DNA of 34,687 nt. It comes from Syntrophobacterales bacterium (GTDB lineage Bacteria; Desulfobacterota; Syntrophia; Syntrophales; UBA5619). The stretch spans positions 1 through 34,687 of the forward strand of contig JAHYJE010000032.1 of assembly GCA_019429105.1 (NCBI GenBank), given 5' to 3'. Positions 1-7,851 of the stretch are shown here, piece by piece. The stretch's first letter is position 1, and each line of letters begins with the position of its first letter. A program made the translations under genes and the position numbers. The notes under the pieces were generated by a model. That model saw only the letters and a program-made list of their open reading frames with translations. It ran no database searches and was not told the origin of the DNA.

Positions 1-243
1 CCTGTATGCTGGCTCATTTTTTCCTCTGGCACATGAGAATCCGGTTGGGGAAAAAAAGCACCAGCCATTACGCTGTCGCAGCTTAGGCTGCTCATCAGCG
101 TTGCCTTACCCATGAAAAAGTTTGATGCTATTGATCTCATTGACCTTGTCTTATGGATACAAATGAAGAACCACCGGGCATATCTCTCTCATAGGAAACG
201 AAAACTTGATGCGTTGAAAATGAATAGTCATGTATCGTTGTAG
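1..243 (+). pseudogene. C-terminal fragment of an IS transposase (IS4/IS701-like), frameshifted
   Basis: Reading from base 3 gives a transposase-like stretch (LAHFFLWHMRIRLGKK). At the A7 run (51-57) the open frame ends, and the homologous reading continues in the frame beginning at base 58, through LSQLRLLISVALPMKKF and the typical basic tail HRAYLSHRKRKL, to TAG at 241-243. A tail of this kind (NHRAYLSHRKR) is known from IS4/IS701-group transposases. The change is a net +1 (or -2) shift, so it is either a mutation or slippage on the A run. No terminal inverted repeat is visible between the stop and the next gene fragment. The window cuts off the N-terminal part. The family assignment is from memory of the motif. 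Confidence 0.45.
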
Positions 244-714
244 GGTTATGACGATGCAGGTTTGGTTTTCAATTCGACAATAATTGGATTGGTTCCTTGG
301 TACACACTTACTGGTGTTGGCAACAATTCACTTAAGAAAGCTACTCGCTACCGAAGCGAGAAGCCACGACCCGATCTGCCGAAGCGCGAGGAATTAGAGG
401 TTATTAGCCGTCGTTTCGCTGTGAAATACCTGCTTGGTGTTATGAATTCAACGCCAGCGCGACACTTTCTCCTTAATAATCGACGACACAATGTTAGTCT
501 CTACCCCGACGACTGGAAGCAACTCCCCATCCCTGATGTCCCGCCAGAAAAACAGGCTCCGATTGTGACGCTGGTTGAGCAGATTCTGGCGGCAAAGACA
601 GCCGACAAAACCGCAGATATAACCGCCCTGGAAGCCAAAATCGATATACTCGTTTCAACCCTCTATGGGCTAACGGAAAATGAAATCGGCGTTGTGGAGG
701 GAAAATATTCTTAA
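244..714 (+). pseudogene. C-terminal remnant of a type IIG (Eco57I-like) restriction-modification enzyme
   Basis: The frame is open directly from the transposase stop codon and encodes about 156 residues ending at TAA 712-714. The sequence SLKKATRYRSEKPRPDLPKR, followed by KYLLGVMNSTPARHFL, YPDDWKQLPIPDVPP and a helical tail (LVEQILAAK...LEAKIDILVSTLYGLT), matches the C-terminal specificity region (TaqI-like/Eco57I C-terminal) of single-chain type II restriction-methylase proteins, as I know the family. Such enzymes usually exceed 900 residues and carry an SAM-binding NPPY motif, which is absent here. This is therefore a 5'-truncated relic. The TTG at 262 is the first possible in-frame start but has no convincing ribosome site. 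The fragment marks an eroded defence locus. Confidence 0.6.
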
Positions 715-741
715 TAAGGAGAATATAGAGGAAATACAGGC

Positions 742-1106
742 ATGGTAAGATTGCCGGGGGCATCGAAAGAAGCCTTACAAAAAGCAAGAGATTTCGCCCT
801 GCCTGCTGTTGAAGTCTACAACAAGTCGGCTATTACATTCGCACTGCAACTTTATCCATCTGCGGAAAACCTTGCTGAAGCGGTACGTTGCAAGCGTGAC
901 GTCAAGGCAGCCGCAGAATTCGTGGAGCAGTATAGTTCATCTATGGCAACGGAGGTGTTTCAGAGCAGACCGAAATCAAGTATTGTATCTATAACAAGCG
1001 CCACAATGACTATGGCTACACAGACGAATGGGTGAAATTCCTTACCGTAAAGTTTAAGGATGAAAAGGCATATGAGGAACTGTTCACAACAGCAGGAGAG
1101 CCATAA
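742..1106 (+). pseudogene. Frameshifted gene of unknown function, N-terminus faintly DUF3644-like
   Basis: An ATG at 742 follows GAGG at about 729. The first frame encodes a helical segment (ALQKARDFALPAVEVYNKSAITF) faintly like the start of DUF3644 proteins. It continues to about 936 (EFVEQYS). From 936 the coding-like reading switches to another frame (FIYGNGGVSEQTEIKYC, then a Tyr/Asn-rich stretch and KFKDEKAYEELFTTAGEP) and ends at TAA 1104-1106, three bases before the next ATG. The uninterrupted first frame runs instead into a low-complexity tail and stops at 1035. The natural end so close to the next gene suggests the second frame is the original 3' end and that one base has been lost near 936. 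I do not recognise a function. Confidence 0.45.
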
Positions 1107-1108
1107 AC

Positions 1109-2752
1109 ATGAGCGATTTTGATTGGATTCTTCATCAAGAGGAAGGGCAGTTCTTCGAGCGGAAGAGCTGTTTTGACCGTTCGCAGGATAAGGTCAGGCG
1201 ACGACCGGTTCGCGATGTGGCGTGGGATGTGGCCGAGACATTGGCGGCAATGGCGAACGCAGACGGCGGCACGCTGGTACTCGGCATCGAGGATGACGGC
1301 GCCGTTTCCGGTGCGGACTATCCGGAAGATCGTCTGAAAATCCTGCACTCGGCCCCAAAAACCCATATCAAACCGGCGGTAAAGGCCCGGATTAGGGAGA
1401 ACAACCTCGACGGAAAGCCGGTTCTCCTTTTCGAGGTGGACTGGAGTATGGAAGCGCACCAGCTTACCGACGGCCGGTATCTCCTGCGCATCGACGACAA
1501 AAACATTCCGTTCCCCGCCGCTGACATTGAAGCCATGAAGGAAGGTAAGCGACGCCGTGTTACCGAAACGCGCTTTGTCTCCGAGGCGACGCTTGCCGAC
1601 CTCGATCTTGCACTTATCGACAGACTTGGCGAACGGCAGGGGATGAGGGCTTCGTCGGAGGAGATCCTGGCGCATTACCGTCTTGCGGAAGGACGCAATG
1701 GCAAGACCGTCCTGACTATGGCAGCGCTTCTGCTTTTCGGCAAGGCCCCGGGGCGCTGGCATCCGCGTTGCGGCATCGATTTCGTCAAGTACGAAGGAAC
1801 AGAGCGCCGTGTGGGCGCAGCGCTGAACATCATCAAGCGGGAACGGATCGAGGGTCCGCTTGTGCTGCTAATCGAGAAGGCCTACGAGACCATCCGACCG
1901 CATCTGCGGGAACGTCAGCGCCTTGTCGATCTTTTCTTTGAAGAGAAGCTTGAATATCCAACCTTTGCCTGGCAGGAGACCATCGTCAACGCCGTCGCCC
2001 ACCGGGACTATCGTTACGAAGGACTGGGCATCGAGATCTGGATGTTCGACGATCGCCTTGAGATCCGCAGCCCCGGAGAGCTGGTGGAGCCGGTGACGCT
2101 GGAGAGACTGCTTAGACGAGAGCGCATTCATGCCTCCCGTAACCCGCGAATCGTGCGGGTGCTAAGCGATTTCGGCTACATGCGCGAACAGGGCGAGGGC
2201 ATACCCCGCATCTTCGAGGCGATGGAACGCGACGGCCTCTACCCGCCGGGAATCAGGCTGGAGGCAGAGGCCATTTTTACCGTCACGCTGCGGAACACCG
2301 TGGCCTACTCGCCCGAAACGCTCCGCTGGCTGGTGCAATTCGAGCCTCAGGGACTCAACGGCAATCAGAAGCGCATCCTGGTCTACGCAAAGGAGCATCA
2401 AAATGCCTTTACCAGCAGGGAATATCAGAAACTGGTGGGCGCGGACATCTACCAGGCGTCGCGAGATATCAAGGATCTGATCGGTAAAGGACTCGTGAAA
2501 TTGCCCCGAAAAGGCGGCCGGATTTATGAGCTTCTTCCGGTCGCTTCCGGAGCAACGGCCGAGAAGCCGCCGGAGTATGTCGCGCTGGAGGCGGTGCTGA
2601 AGGAAAACGGTTTTATAAAAAATGAAGACATCCGCAAGGTGTTAGGGGTGTCACGATTTAGTGCCAATCGTATTGCCAAACGGTTCATTACAGAGGGGTG
2701 GTTGAAATCGGAGGGCAGTAAACGAGGAAGGCGTTATATTTCAGCAATTTGA
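1109..2752 (+). CDS. AlbA_2 (Schlafen-type) / HATPase_c_4 ATP-binding protein
   Basis: 547 residues; the ATG at 1109 has AGGAG at 1093-1097. Residues about 10-140 form an AlbA_2/Schlafen-AlbA domain (EGQFFERKSC, then ETLAAMANADGGTLVLGIED). Residues about 270-410 form the HATPase_c_4 domain typical of RecG-like regulators: WQETIVNAVAHRDY (N-box), IEIWMFDDRLEIRSPG, SRNPRIVRVLSDFGYM and QGEGIPRIFEAM. The C-terminal about 110 residues look like winged-helix segments (LIGKGLVKLPRKGGRIYEL; IRKVLGVSRFSANRIAKRFI). The family is annotated as putative transcriptional regulators or ATP-dependent DNA-binding proteins and is frequent near defence and toxin loci. The substrate and DNA target are not evident. 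The gene is intact, follows a broken gene by 2 nt and precedes the Hsp70/helicase cassette. Confidence 0.85.
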   Translation: MSDFDWILHQEEGQFFERKSCFDRSQDKVRRRPVRDVAWDVAETLAAMANADGGTLVLGIEDDGAVSGADYPEDRLKILHSAPKTHIKPAVKARIRENNLDGKPVLLFEVDWSMEAHQLTDGRYLLRIDDKNIPFPAADIEAMKEGKRRRVTETRFVSEATLADLDLALIDRLGERQGMRASSEEILAHYRLAEGRNGKTVLTMAALLLFGKAPGRWHPRCGIDFVKYEGTERRVGAALNIIKRERIEGPLVLLIEKAYETIRPHLRERQRLVDLFFEEKLEYPTFAWQETIVNAVAHRDYRYEGLGIEIWMFDDRLEIRSPGELVEPVTLERLLRRERIHASRNPRIVRVLSDFGYMREQGEGIPRIFEAMERDGLYPPGIRLEAEAIFTVTLRNTVAYSPETLRWLVQFEPQGLNGNQKRILVYAKEHQNAFTSREYQKLVGADIYQASRDIKDLIGKGLVKLPRKGGRIYELLPVASGATAEKPPEYVALEAVLKENGFIKNEDIRKVLGVSRFSANRIAKRFITEGWLKSEGSKRGRRYISAI

Positions 2753-2778
2753 AACAAATATCAAGCATCCTCAGGTAA

Positions 2779-2827
2779 ATATCGAGCAGTCCCACGAAAC
2801 GGCTGCTCGATATGAAGCTGCTCGATA
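2779..2827. repeat. Inverted repeat upstream of the Hsp70-like gene
   Basis: ATATCGAGCAG (2779-2789) pairs perfectly with CTGCTCGATAT (2803-2813), leaving a 13-nt spacer. A further direct copy of CTGCTCGATA lies at 2818-2827. No T-run follows, so it does not look like an intrinsic terminator. It lies in the 223-nt gap between the AlbA gene and the Hsp70-like gene and could be an operator for a regulator, possibly the AlbA/winged-helix protein next door. That role is inference. I see no gene in the rest of the gap. Confidence 0.35.
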
Positions 2828-2975
2828 AAGGCGAGGGAATTTATTCTTTGAAAAACGAGGCGTTACTTTCCTATTTATCGGACACTCTCCGATCGTTATT
2901 GGACATCTTAAATAACCGTATGTCCAATCAGACGATGACCTATTCGATGAATACATCGCAATAACGGGGTTGGGT

Positions 2976-5384
2976 ATGAAAGAAATTCAGTTGTTCACAT
3001 CGGCAATGGATGTCAAGGGGCGCACCCAGACGACACGCGCCTTTGGCATCGATCTGGGCACCACCAATTCCAGCGTTGCGGAGGCTTCGTGGGAAGCGGG
3101 GGGAAAACCGGTCTGCCGAGTTCTGGAGATCGATCAATCGCTCTGGCCGGCGGGAACCATGACGAGCTCCCTCGTGCCTTCGGTGGTGGCTGTTCTGGAC
3201 AACGAAGGCACGATCATCGGCGAAGGGGCGAAAAGGCTGCGCACCAGACCCCAGGAGGCCAACCTGTTTCCGGAAAGGAACCTGTTTTACGAGACAAAAA
3301 ACGATATGGGGTTGCGTAAAACCTATCATCGGGCGCCAGAGTCTTTCAATCACGCCTCGAAGATCGCCGGTCACCTTCTCCGATTTCTGAAAGACGCCGT
3401 ATGTCAGGATGAGCAAGGTAAGCCTGCTCACTTCTGCGTCACGGCGCCCGCCTCCTTCCAGCTCAATCAACGCCGGGATACGCTTCTCGCCTGCGGTTAT
3501 GCAGGTATCAACCTTCAGGATGACGATCTCCTCGATGAACCCACGGCTGCCCTCATCGACTACATTATAAGCGAGGGGTCCGACCGCATCGTCGAGGCGG
3601 GCAAGACAACCAAGTGCGTCGTCTTCGATTTCGGTGGCGGCACCTGCGATGTGTCCGTATTGGAAATCACAGGAGACAAAAAAACGAAACAGATCCAAAT
3701 GGGCCAGATTGCCGTTTCCCGTTACCATCGCCTGGGAGGCGGGGATCTGGACGCCGCAATCGTCCACGAACACCTGATTCCCTCGTTGCTGAAGGAAAAC
3801 AACCTGGGGCCGCTTGATCTTACCTGGGCGGAAAAGAAACGTGGGCTCGAACCACAGCTTCTGGGAACGGCGGAAGCCCTGAAAGAGGCCCTCTGCCGAG
3901 AGATCGACCGGCTGAAGAAGTTTGGCAAATACGACGAAGCGGTTAAAGAAGAGGTGATGGCGAGACAGCCGGGAATTACGCTGTATTTGGGAAAGAGCTC
4001 ATTCCACATGGCCCGCCCGACCCTGACCGCGATGCAATGGGAAACTATCCTGGCGCCGTTTCTCGACCGGGATCTCCTCTATGCCAGGCAGACGGAATTC
4101 CGTCTGACCCAGTCCATCCTCGCCCCCCTTCAGGATGCCCTGGATCGGGCTGCCCAAAAGCCGGAAGAAATTGATTTCTGTCTCATGGTCGGCGGCAGTT
4201 CCCTGATTCCCCAAATACGGGAGGCGATCGAGACATTCTTTCAGAAAAGCGCCGTTGGTTTTTTTCAGGATCCTCTCGCCATCCAACTCTCCGTCGCTCG
4301 GGGTGCCGCCTGGAACAGCCTCTACAAGGCCCTTACAGGGCAGAACCTCATTTGCCCCGTCCTCCATGATGCTTTGTCACTGGTCACCACGGGTGAAGAG
4401 CTCTTTCCACTTATCCCGGCGCAGACAGCCCTTCCCTATCCTGCTGAAGAGGCCTGGGCTCAGGTGGAACTCGTCATTCCTGCCCACGAGGATCTATTCA
4501 CGGAGAAGCTGCTTTTGAAAGTCGTGAGTGCAAAGGACGGACAGGCGATATTTCATGAAATATGGAACATCCCCGAGCACGTGACAGCCGGGACAGAGAT
4601 TGTCATGGAATATCGACTCACGGCGGGCAAGCAGTTTCAATGCCGGGCCTTTCTGAAAGATGATCCGGAGGCCGTTTTCGAACATACCGTGGAGAACCCG
4701 TTTGTGAATGTCGTCAATCCCGGCAGCATCCGACTGCTCATCGAAGAAAAGGAAGAAGAGTTGAAAAAGAGGAGTGGCGGATCGCCTAGTGACCGGGATG
4801 ATTTCATTAAGCTTGCCCGGTGGTACGCCGAGTTGAATCAGAAAGAGAGGGCCTTGGATTGGTTGAGATCGGCTTTGAAAAGCCTCGGAAAGCCCGATGT
4901 GGAGATTCTGAATCTTCAAGGAATCTATTATGGAGGACTCGGCGACCATGAGCGGGCAGACAAACTCTACCGGGAAGCGGACCGCGCTACGACATCCTGG
5001 AATGGTCCCTTGTTCAACCTGGCCCTGAGCTTTTTCCGAAGATCGATGTACCAGGAGGCGGTCGATACAATCGAGGCGGCGATCAGGAAGGGTGGGCAAA
5101 AAGGTGAATGCCTGACGCTGAAGGGAATGTGCCTGGAGAAGATCGATCCCGACAAGGGTTACAAACCCATCTACCTGCAGGCCATCAAGGCTTTCGGCAG
5201 ACCCGACACCCTGTCCGACTGGGAGCTGGGTTGGTTTATAACGGCGGCACGAGGTGCAGAGGATGAAAAGGCCACCCAACAGGCGGAAAAGGAAAAGAGC
5301 AAACGAAAGAAAAAAGGGGAACCGGATATCGATTTGGAGGCGCCACTGCCGGGGATCAAGGGCGGATTGATCGTGAGGGGGTAA
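2976..5384 (+). CDS. Hsp70-like (DnaK-type) ATPase with C-terminal TPR repeats
   Basis: About 802 residues from the ATG at 2976; GGGG at 2966-2969 is a weak ribosome site, and an in-frame TTG at 2970 is an alternative start. The Hsp70 nucleotide-binding domain spans about residues 20-470. Phosphate-1 is GIDLGTTNSS (about 24), connect-1 is LLDEPTAALIDYI, phosphate-2 is VVFDFGGGTCDVS (about 215) and the adenosine motif is LMVGGSSLIPQIREAIE (about 403). In place of a standard peptide-binding domain and lid there is a divergent beta-rich region (about 470-590). Then come TPR-like helical pairs (about 605-740; RWYAELNQKERALDWLRSAL, YYGGLGDHERADKLYREA) and a Lys-rich tail. It is therefore a specialised Hsp70 relative, not the housekeeping DnaK. 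It is separated by 2 nt from the helicase gene, which implies co-expression. Partner or client proteins are unknown. Confidence 0.85.
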   Translation: MKEIQLFTSAMDVKGRTQTTRAFGIDLGTTNSSVAEASWEAGGKPVCRVLEIDQSLWPAGTMTSSLVPSVVAVLDNEGTIIGEGAKRLRTRPQEANLFPERNLFYETKNDMGLRKTYHRAPESFNHASKIAGHLLRFLKDAVCQDEQGKPAHFCVTAPASFQLNQRRDTLLACGYAGINLQDDDLLDEPTAALIDYIISEGSDRIVEAGKTTKCVVFDFGGGTCDVSVLEITGDKKTKQIQMGQIAVSRYHRLGGGDLDAAIVHEHLIPSLLKENNLGPLDLTWAEKKRGLEPQLLGTAEALKEALCREIDRLKKFGKYDEAVKEEVMARQPGITLYLGKSSFHMARPTLTAMQWETILAPFLDRDLLYARQTEFRLTQSILAPLQDALDRAAQKPEEIDFCLMVGGSSLIPQIREAIETFFQKSAVGFFQDPLAIQLSVARGAAWNSLYKALTGQNLICPVLHDALSLVTTGEELFPLIPAQTALPYPAEEAWAQVELVIPAHEDLFTEKLLLKVVSAKDGQAIFHEIWNIPEHVTAGTEIVMEYRLTAGKQFQCRAFLKDDPEAVFEHTVENPFVNVVNPGSIRLLIEEKEEELKKRSGGSPSDRDDFIKLARWYAELNQKERALDWLRSALKSLGKPDVEILNLQGIYYGGLGDHERADKLYREADRATTSWNGPLFNLALSFFRRSMYQEAVDTIEAAIRKGGQKGECLTLKGMCLEKIDPDKGYKPIYLQAIKAFGRPDTLSDWELGWFITAARGAEDEKATQQAEKEKSKRKKKGEPDIDLEAPLPGIKGGLIVRG

Positions 5385-5386
5385 CG

Positions 5387-6619
5387 ATGGGAACATGGCT
5401 CTTGCCACCGGGAGATCTAACGCCGGACCAGACCCGGGCCGTTGAAATGAAGCCGGATCAAAACCGTGTCGTCTTCGGAATTGCCGGATCCGGAAAAACG
5501 CAGGTTCTGATCCATCGGGCGAGCTACCTGGCCAAGACATATAAAGTTCCTTCGGAAAAATACAGGGTCTTCGTCTTCACAAACGTCATCAAACAGTACA
5601 TCAAATCGGGGATTCAATTCCTGGGACTCCCTGATGAGACGGTCAGCACCTTCGATCACTGGTGCCGCCTCATCTACGAGAGGGAAATATCGAAAAGCCT
5701 CCCTTGGGCAGGGAGAACCATCGATTTTGAAAAGATCCGTCTATCCGTCCTGGAGCGCTTGAAGACGCGTCCTGCTCTTCAAAAGACCCTGGATTTCATC
5801 CTTGTGGATGAAGGGCAGGATTTGAGCCCACAGGCCTTTGAAATCATTTCCTTGGCGGCACGGCATGTCACCGTCTTCGCCGACCGGATGCAGCAGATAT
5901 TTGAAGAGGGCGCCGGGGAAGAACAGATCTTGGCAAGGATGGGACTCAGGAAGGAAAACGCCACGCTGTTGGGAGCTTATAGAAACTCACCCTATGTGGC
6001 TCAACTGGCGGCATATTTTATACCCGACCCCGTACGTCGCGGACATTATCTTTCTCAAATCGGTACGCAGCAACTGACGAAGGAACGGCCGCTCTGCTTT
6101 ATCGCCAGCAATCATGACGAGGAGATGGATCGCATGGCCGAGGTCATTCGACAGCGCCAGTTGAGGAACGAACGTGTCGGCATCGTTGTGCCGAAAAACA
6201 AGCAGGTACATGGTTTTGCCACCGCCATGCAGGAGAGGGGGATCGATATTGAGAAAGCCGTACCTCCAAAGAGGCCGGGTATGCCGGCGGATTTTGATTT
6301 TGGCAACAACCTTCCCAAGATCGCAACGTACCACAGCGCCAAGGGCCTTACGTTCGACAGTGTCCTTCTCCCGAAAATAACGGCGAGTGCCTTCGATAAT
6401 ATTCATGACAGCAGGTTGAAGCAACGAATGTTGTTCGTTGGTGTCGCCCGCGCAACCCAGTGGGTTTATCTCAGCACAACAAAGGGTATGGAACTTGAGG
6501 AATTTTCTCTTCTCAAAGATGCGGCAGCCAAGAATCACCTGACCATTCAGGACGGAAAAACATCACCGATCAAACCCAAGACGGCGCAACCGGATAACGA
6601 TTATGACGCTCCGTTCTGA
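5387..6619 (+). CDS. Compact UvrD/Rep-like superfamily I helicase
   Basis: 410 residues; the ATG at 5387 is preceded by GAGGGGG at 5374-5380 and lies 2 nt after the Hsp70-like stop. Motifs seen: Q-motif LTPDQTRAVE (11-20), Walker A GIAGSGKT (31-38), motif Ia VFVFTNVIKQYI, Walker B ILVDEGQDLSPQ (about 138-149), motif III-like VTVFADRMQQIF, motif IV LGAYRNSPYVAQLA, motif V ATYHSAKGLTFD (about 313) and motif VI RMLFVGVARAT (about 347). Typical UvrD/Rep proteins are about 650-720 residues, so the accessory 1B/2B subdomains are largely missing. It is probably an ATP-dependent DNA or RNA translocase or helicase working with the Hsp70-like protein. That cooperation is inferred from spacing only. Confidence 0.85.
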   Translation: MGTWLLPPGDLTPDQTRAVEMKPDQNRVVFGIAGSGKTQVLIHRASYLAKTYKVPSEKYRVFVFTNVIKQYIKSGIQFLGLPDETVSTFDHWCRLIYEREISKSLPWAGRTIDFEKIRLSVLERLKTRPALQKTLDFILVDEGQDLSPQAFEIISLAARHVTVFADRMQQIFEEGAGEEQILARMGLRKENATLLGAYRNSPYVAQLAAYFIPDPVRRGHYLSQIGTQQLTKERPLCFIASNHDEEMDRMAEVIRQRQLRNERVGIVVPKNKQVHGFATAMQERGIDIEKAVPPKRPGMPADFDFGNNLPKIATYHSAKGLTFDSVLLPKITASAFDNIHDSRLKQRMLFVGVARATQWVYLSTTKGMELEEFSLLKDAAAKNHLTIQDGKTSPIKPKTAQPDNDYDAPF

Positions 6620-6672
6620 GGTCGTTGCTGGCTTGGAGATAGGTTATTGAATCATCTTTTCAGGAGACAGCC

Positions 6673-7050
6673 ATGAAAACCATCCGGATATCCGACGAAG
6701 TATGGAATGAAATCGCTAAAAGAGGCAAGTTCGGCGAGACGGAAGACGATGTTCTCAGGCGAGTATTCACCATTGCCTGTCCATCTCCTCGAACACCGAG
6801 ACCAATGCCGCCAAGAGTTAAAAAGGCGATCTTCCGGATGTCTACGTTTGTAAGGAGCGGGACCTTGTTTGTCGAGTTTGAAAACGGCAGGAAAAACCAA
6901 TGGGCCTTGCCCGATCAACGAGACAAGGACGGGATTCGGAAAGTTCGGGATGCTGCCGTTGACTTCGCCCAACAAAACAGCGCCTCACGGGGTCAAATGA
7001 ATGCGGTAAAAAAAGTCCTTACGGATGCGGGGTATTATGTATCGAGGTAA
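6673..7050 (+). CDS. Small protein with SeqA-N-like ribbon-helix-helix N-terminus
   Basis: 125 residues; the ATG at 6673 follows AGGAG at 6661-6665. Residues 1-35 (MKTIRISDEVWNEIAKRG, then GETEDDVLRRVF) resemble the N-terminal oligomerisation domain of SeqA, whose pattern in enterobacteria is MKTIEVDDELY...GESASDILRR. The C-terminal part (about 50-125; VRSGTLFVEFENGRKNQWAL, basic helices, ending DAGYYVSR) is not the SeqA methyl-GATC-binding domain and I do not recognise it. The gene lies 53 nt after the helicase gene on the same strand. It may be the DNA-binding or regulatory member of the cassette, for example a repressor or a nucleic-acid-binding effector; both ideas are inference. Confidence 0.65.
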   Translation: MKTIRISDEVWNEIAKRGKFGETEDDVLRRVFTIACPSPRTPRPMPPRVKKAIFRMSTFVRSGTLFVEFENGRKNQWALPDQRDKDGIRKVRDAAVDFAQQNSASRGQMNAVKKVLTDAGYYVSR

Positions 7051-7728
7051 CTTACCGAGTTTCCAATCTTCTTCTGCGCATTACGGAAAGAAAGCTTGTA
7101 TAAAAACACATCAGCCTCGGTTATTGACTACAATAAAGAGTTGTCAGCTAATCGCAATGATTGAAATAGATGATAAGTAGGTGAAGACAATTTCGAGGGC
7201 ATCTCAGCTTTATTACGGACGCCTTATTGATTGCCAAAAGTACTCCGCTATACAAACGCATTTTTCTCAAACATTTACTATAAGAGAAAGAATCCTCCGC
7301 TGCAAAACGATAAAATTCAAGACCCCATACTTTTGTTATTACAAGACAGGCGAAGTGTTTCAAGGGGCGAAAATAATTGCATCGCGTAGCCTGGAAGTGC
7401 AACAAAGCCGTATTTTTCGTAGAATTTAGATATTCGGGGGACATAATAACAATAAAAGGCATTGACCTGCAGGGAATCGGGATTGGAAAATTTGTATATC
7501 CACCGGGTGGATTATCGCATGCACAAAAGCCCACCGTAGATATTCCTGAGTGGGTTACACCTCTCGAGCCTGATTCATCACGTTCGACTGCGGCTCTCCC
7601 CCAAGCAGCCATCGTTATCCGTCCCTTTGCGATCACATCGACCATTTTCATCGCCACATCTTTGCCGCTTTGCCCCAAAAGACCTTTGATATATTTACCT
7701 TCCCAATCAATTTTTTTGACGATATTGA
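7051..7728. other. Long AT-richer stretch without a recognisable gene
   Basis: After the SeqA-N-like gene the sequence becomes AT-richer. It contains only overlapping open frames without recognisable domains on either strand: plus-strand frames of 82 and 123 codons, and a minus-strand frame listed separately. A GGGGGACATAATAAC string at 7436-7450 shares its GGGGACATAATA core with the direct repeats near 33157-33212 (reverse strand), a possible mobile-element trace. No tRNA, CRISPR array or clear terminator is visible. The stretch separates the accessory island from the rfbB operon. Confidence 0.4.
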
Positions 7729-7735
7729 TTGACAA
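7148..7735 (-). CDS. Possible hypothetical protein or gene remnant
   Basis: An open frame of 195 codons on the minus strand. The first about 60 residues have protein-like composition ([40 protein letters not shown]). The remainder is rich in Cys, Phe and His and reads like non-coding sequence, so a real gene could be limited to, or truncated after, the N-terminal part. The start region overlaps the plus-strand promoter of rfbB. No domain is recognised and no convincing ribosome site is evident. Treat it as a low-confidence candidate; it may be a random frame. Confidence 0.2.
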   Translation of the reverse strand: MSINIVKKIDWEGKYIKGLLGQSGKDVAMKMVDVIAKGRITMAAWGRAAVERDESGSRGVTHSGISTVGFCACDNPPGGYTNFPIPIPCRSMPFIVIMSPEYLNSTKNTALLHFQATRCNYFRPLKHFACLVITKVWGLEFYRFAAEDSFSYSKCLRKMRLYSGVLLAINKASVIKLRCPRNCLHLLIIYFNHCD

Positions 7736-7756
7736 CAGCGCAAAATAAAATATTAT
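7729..7756 (+). promoter_or_regulatory. Sigma70-like promoter of rfbB
   Basis: A perfect -35 box TTGACA (7729-7734) is followed, after a 16-nt AT-rich spacer, by TATTAT (7751-7756), a good -10 box. Transcription would start near 7763, giving a leader of about 90 nt before the ATG at 7852. The leader contains a small GC hairpin, CCCCC (7808-7812) with GGGGG (7818-7822). No other strong promoter is seen between 7051 and 7851, so this is the likely start of the rfbB/crotonase transcript. Confidence 0.6.
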
Positions 7757-7851
7757 GGCGGACGAAGGTGGATGGTCTCGTTAAAATACGCAGTCGTCAA
7801 CCTTCGACCCCCTTTCCGGGGGCAATGAACCGGCATCAGAAAAGGAGGAAA

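Noticed and set aside
4494-5540. Long minus-strand open frame opposite the Hsp70-like gene
   Set aside because: The plus strand has clear Hsp70 and TPR motifs; the antisense frame has none and crosses the next gene.
7729-7851. In-frame N-terminal extension of RfbB
   Set aside because: It overlaps the TTGACA/TATTAT promoter, and AAGGAGG with ATG at 7852 gives the standard protein length.
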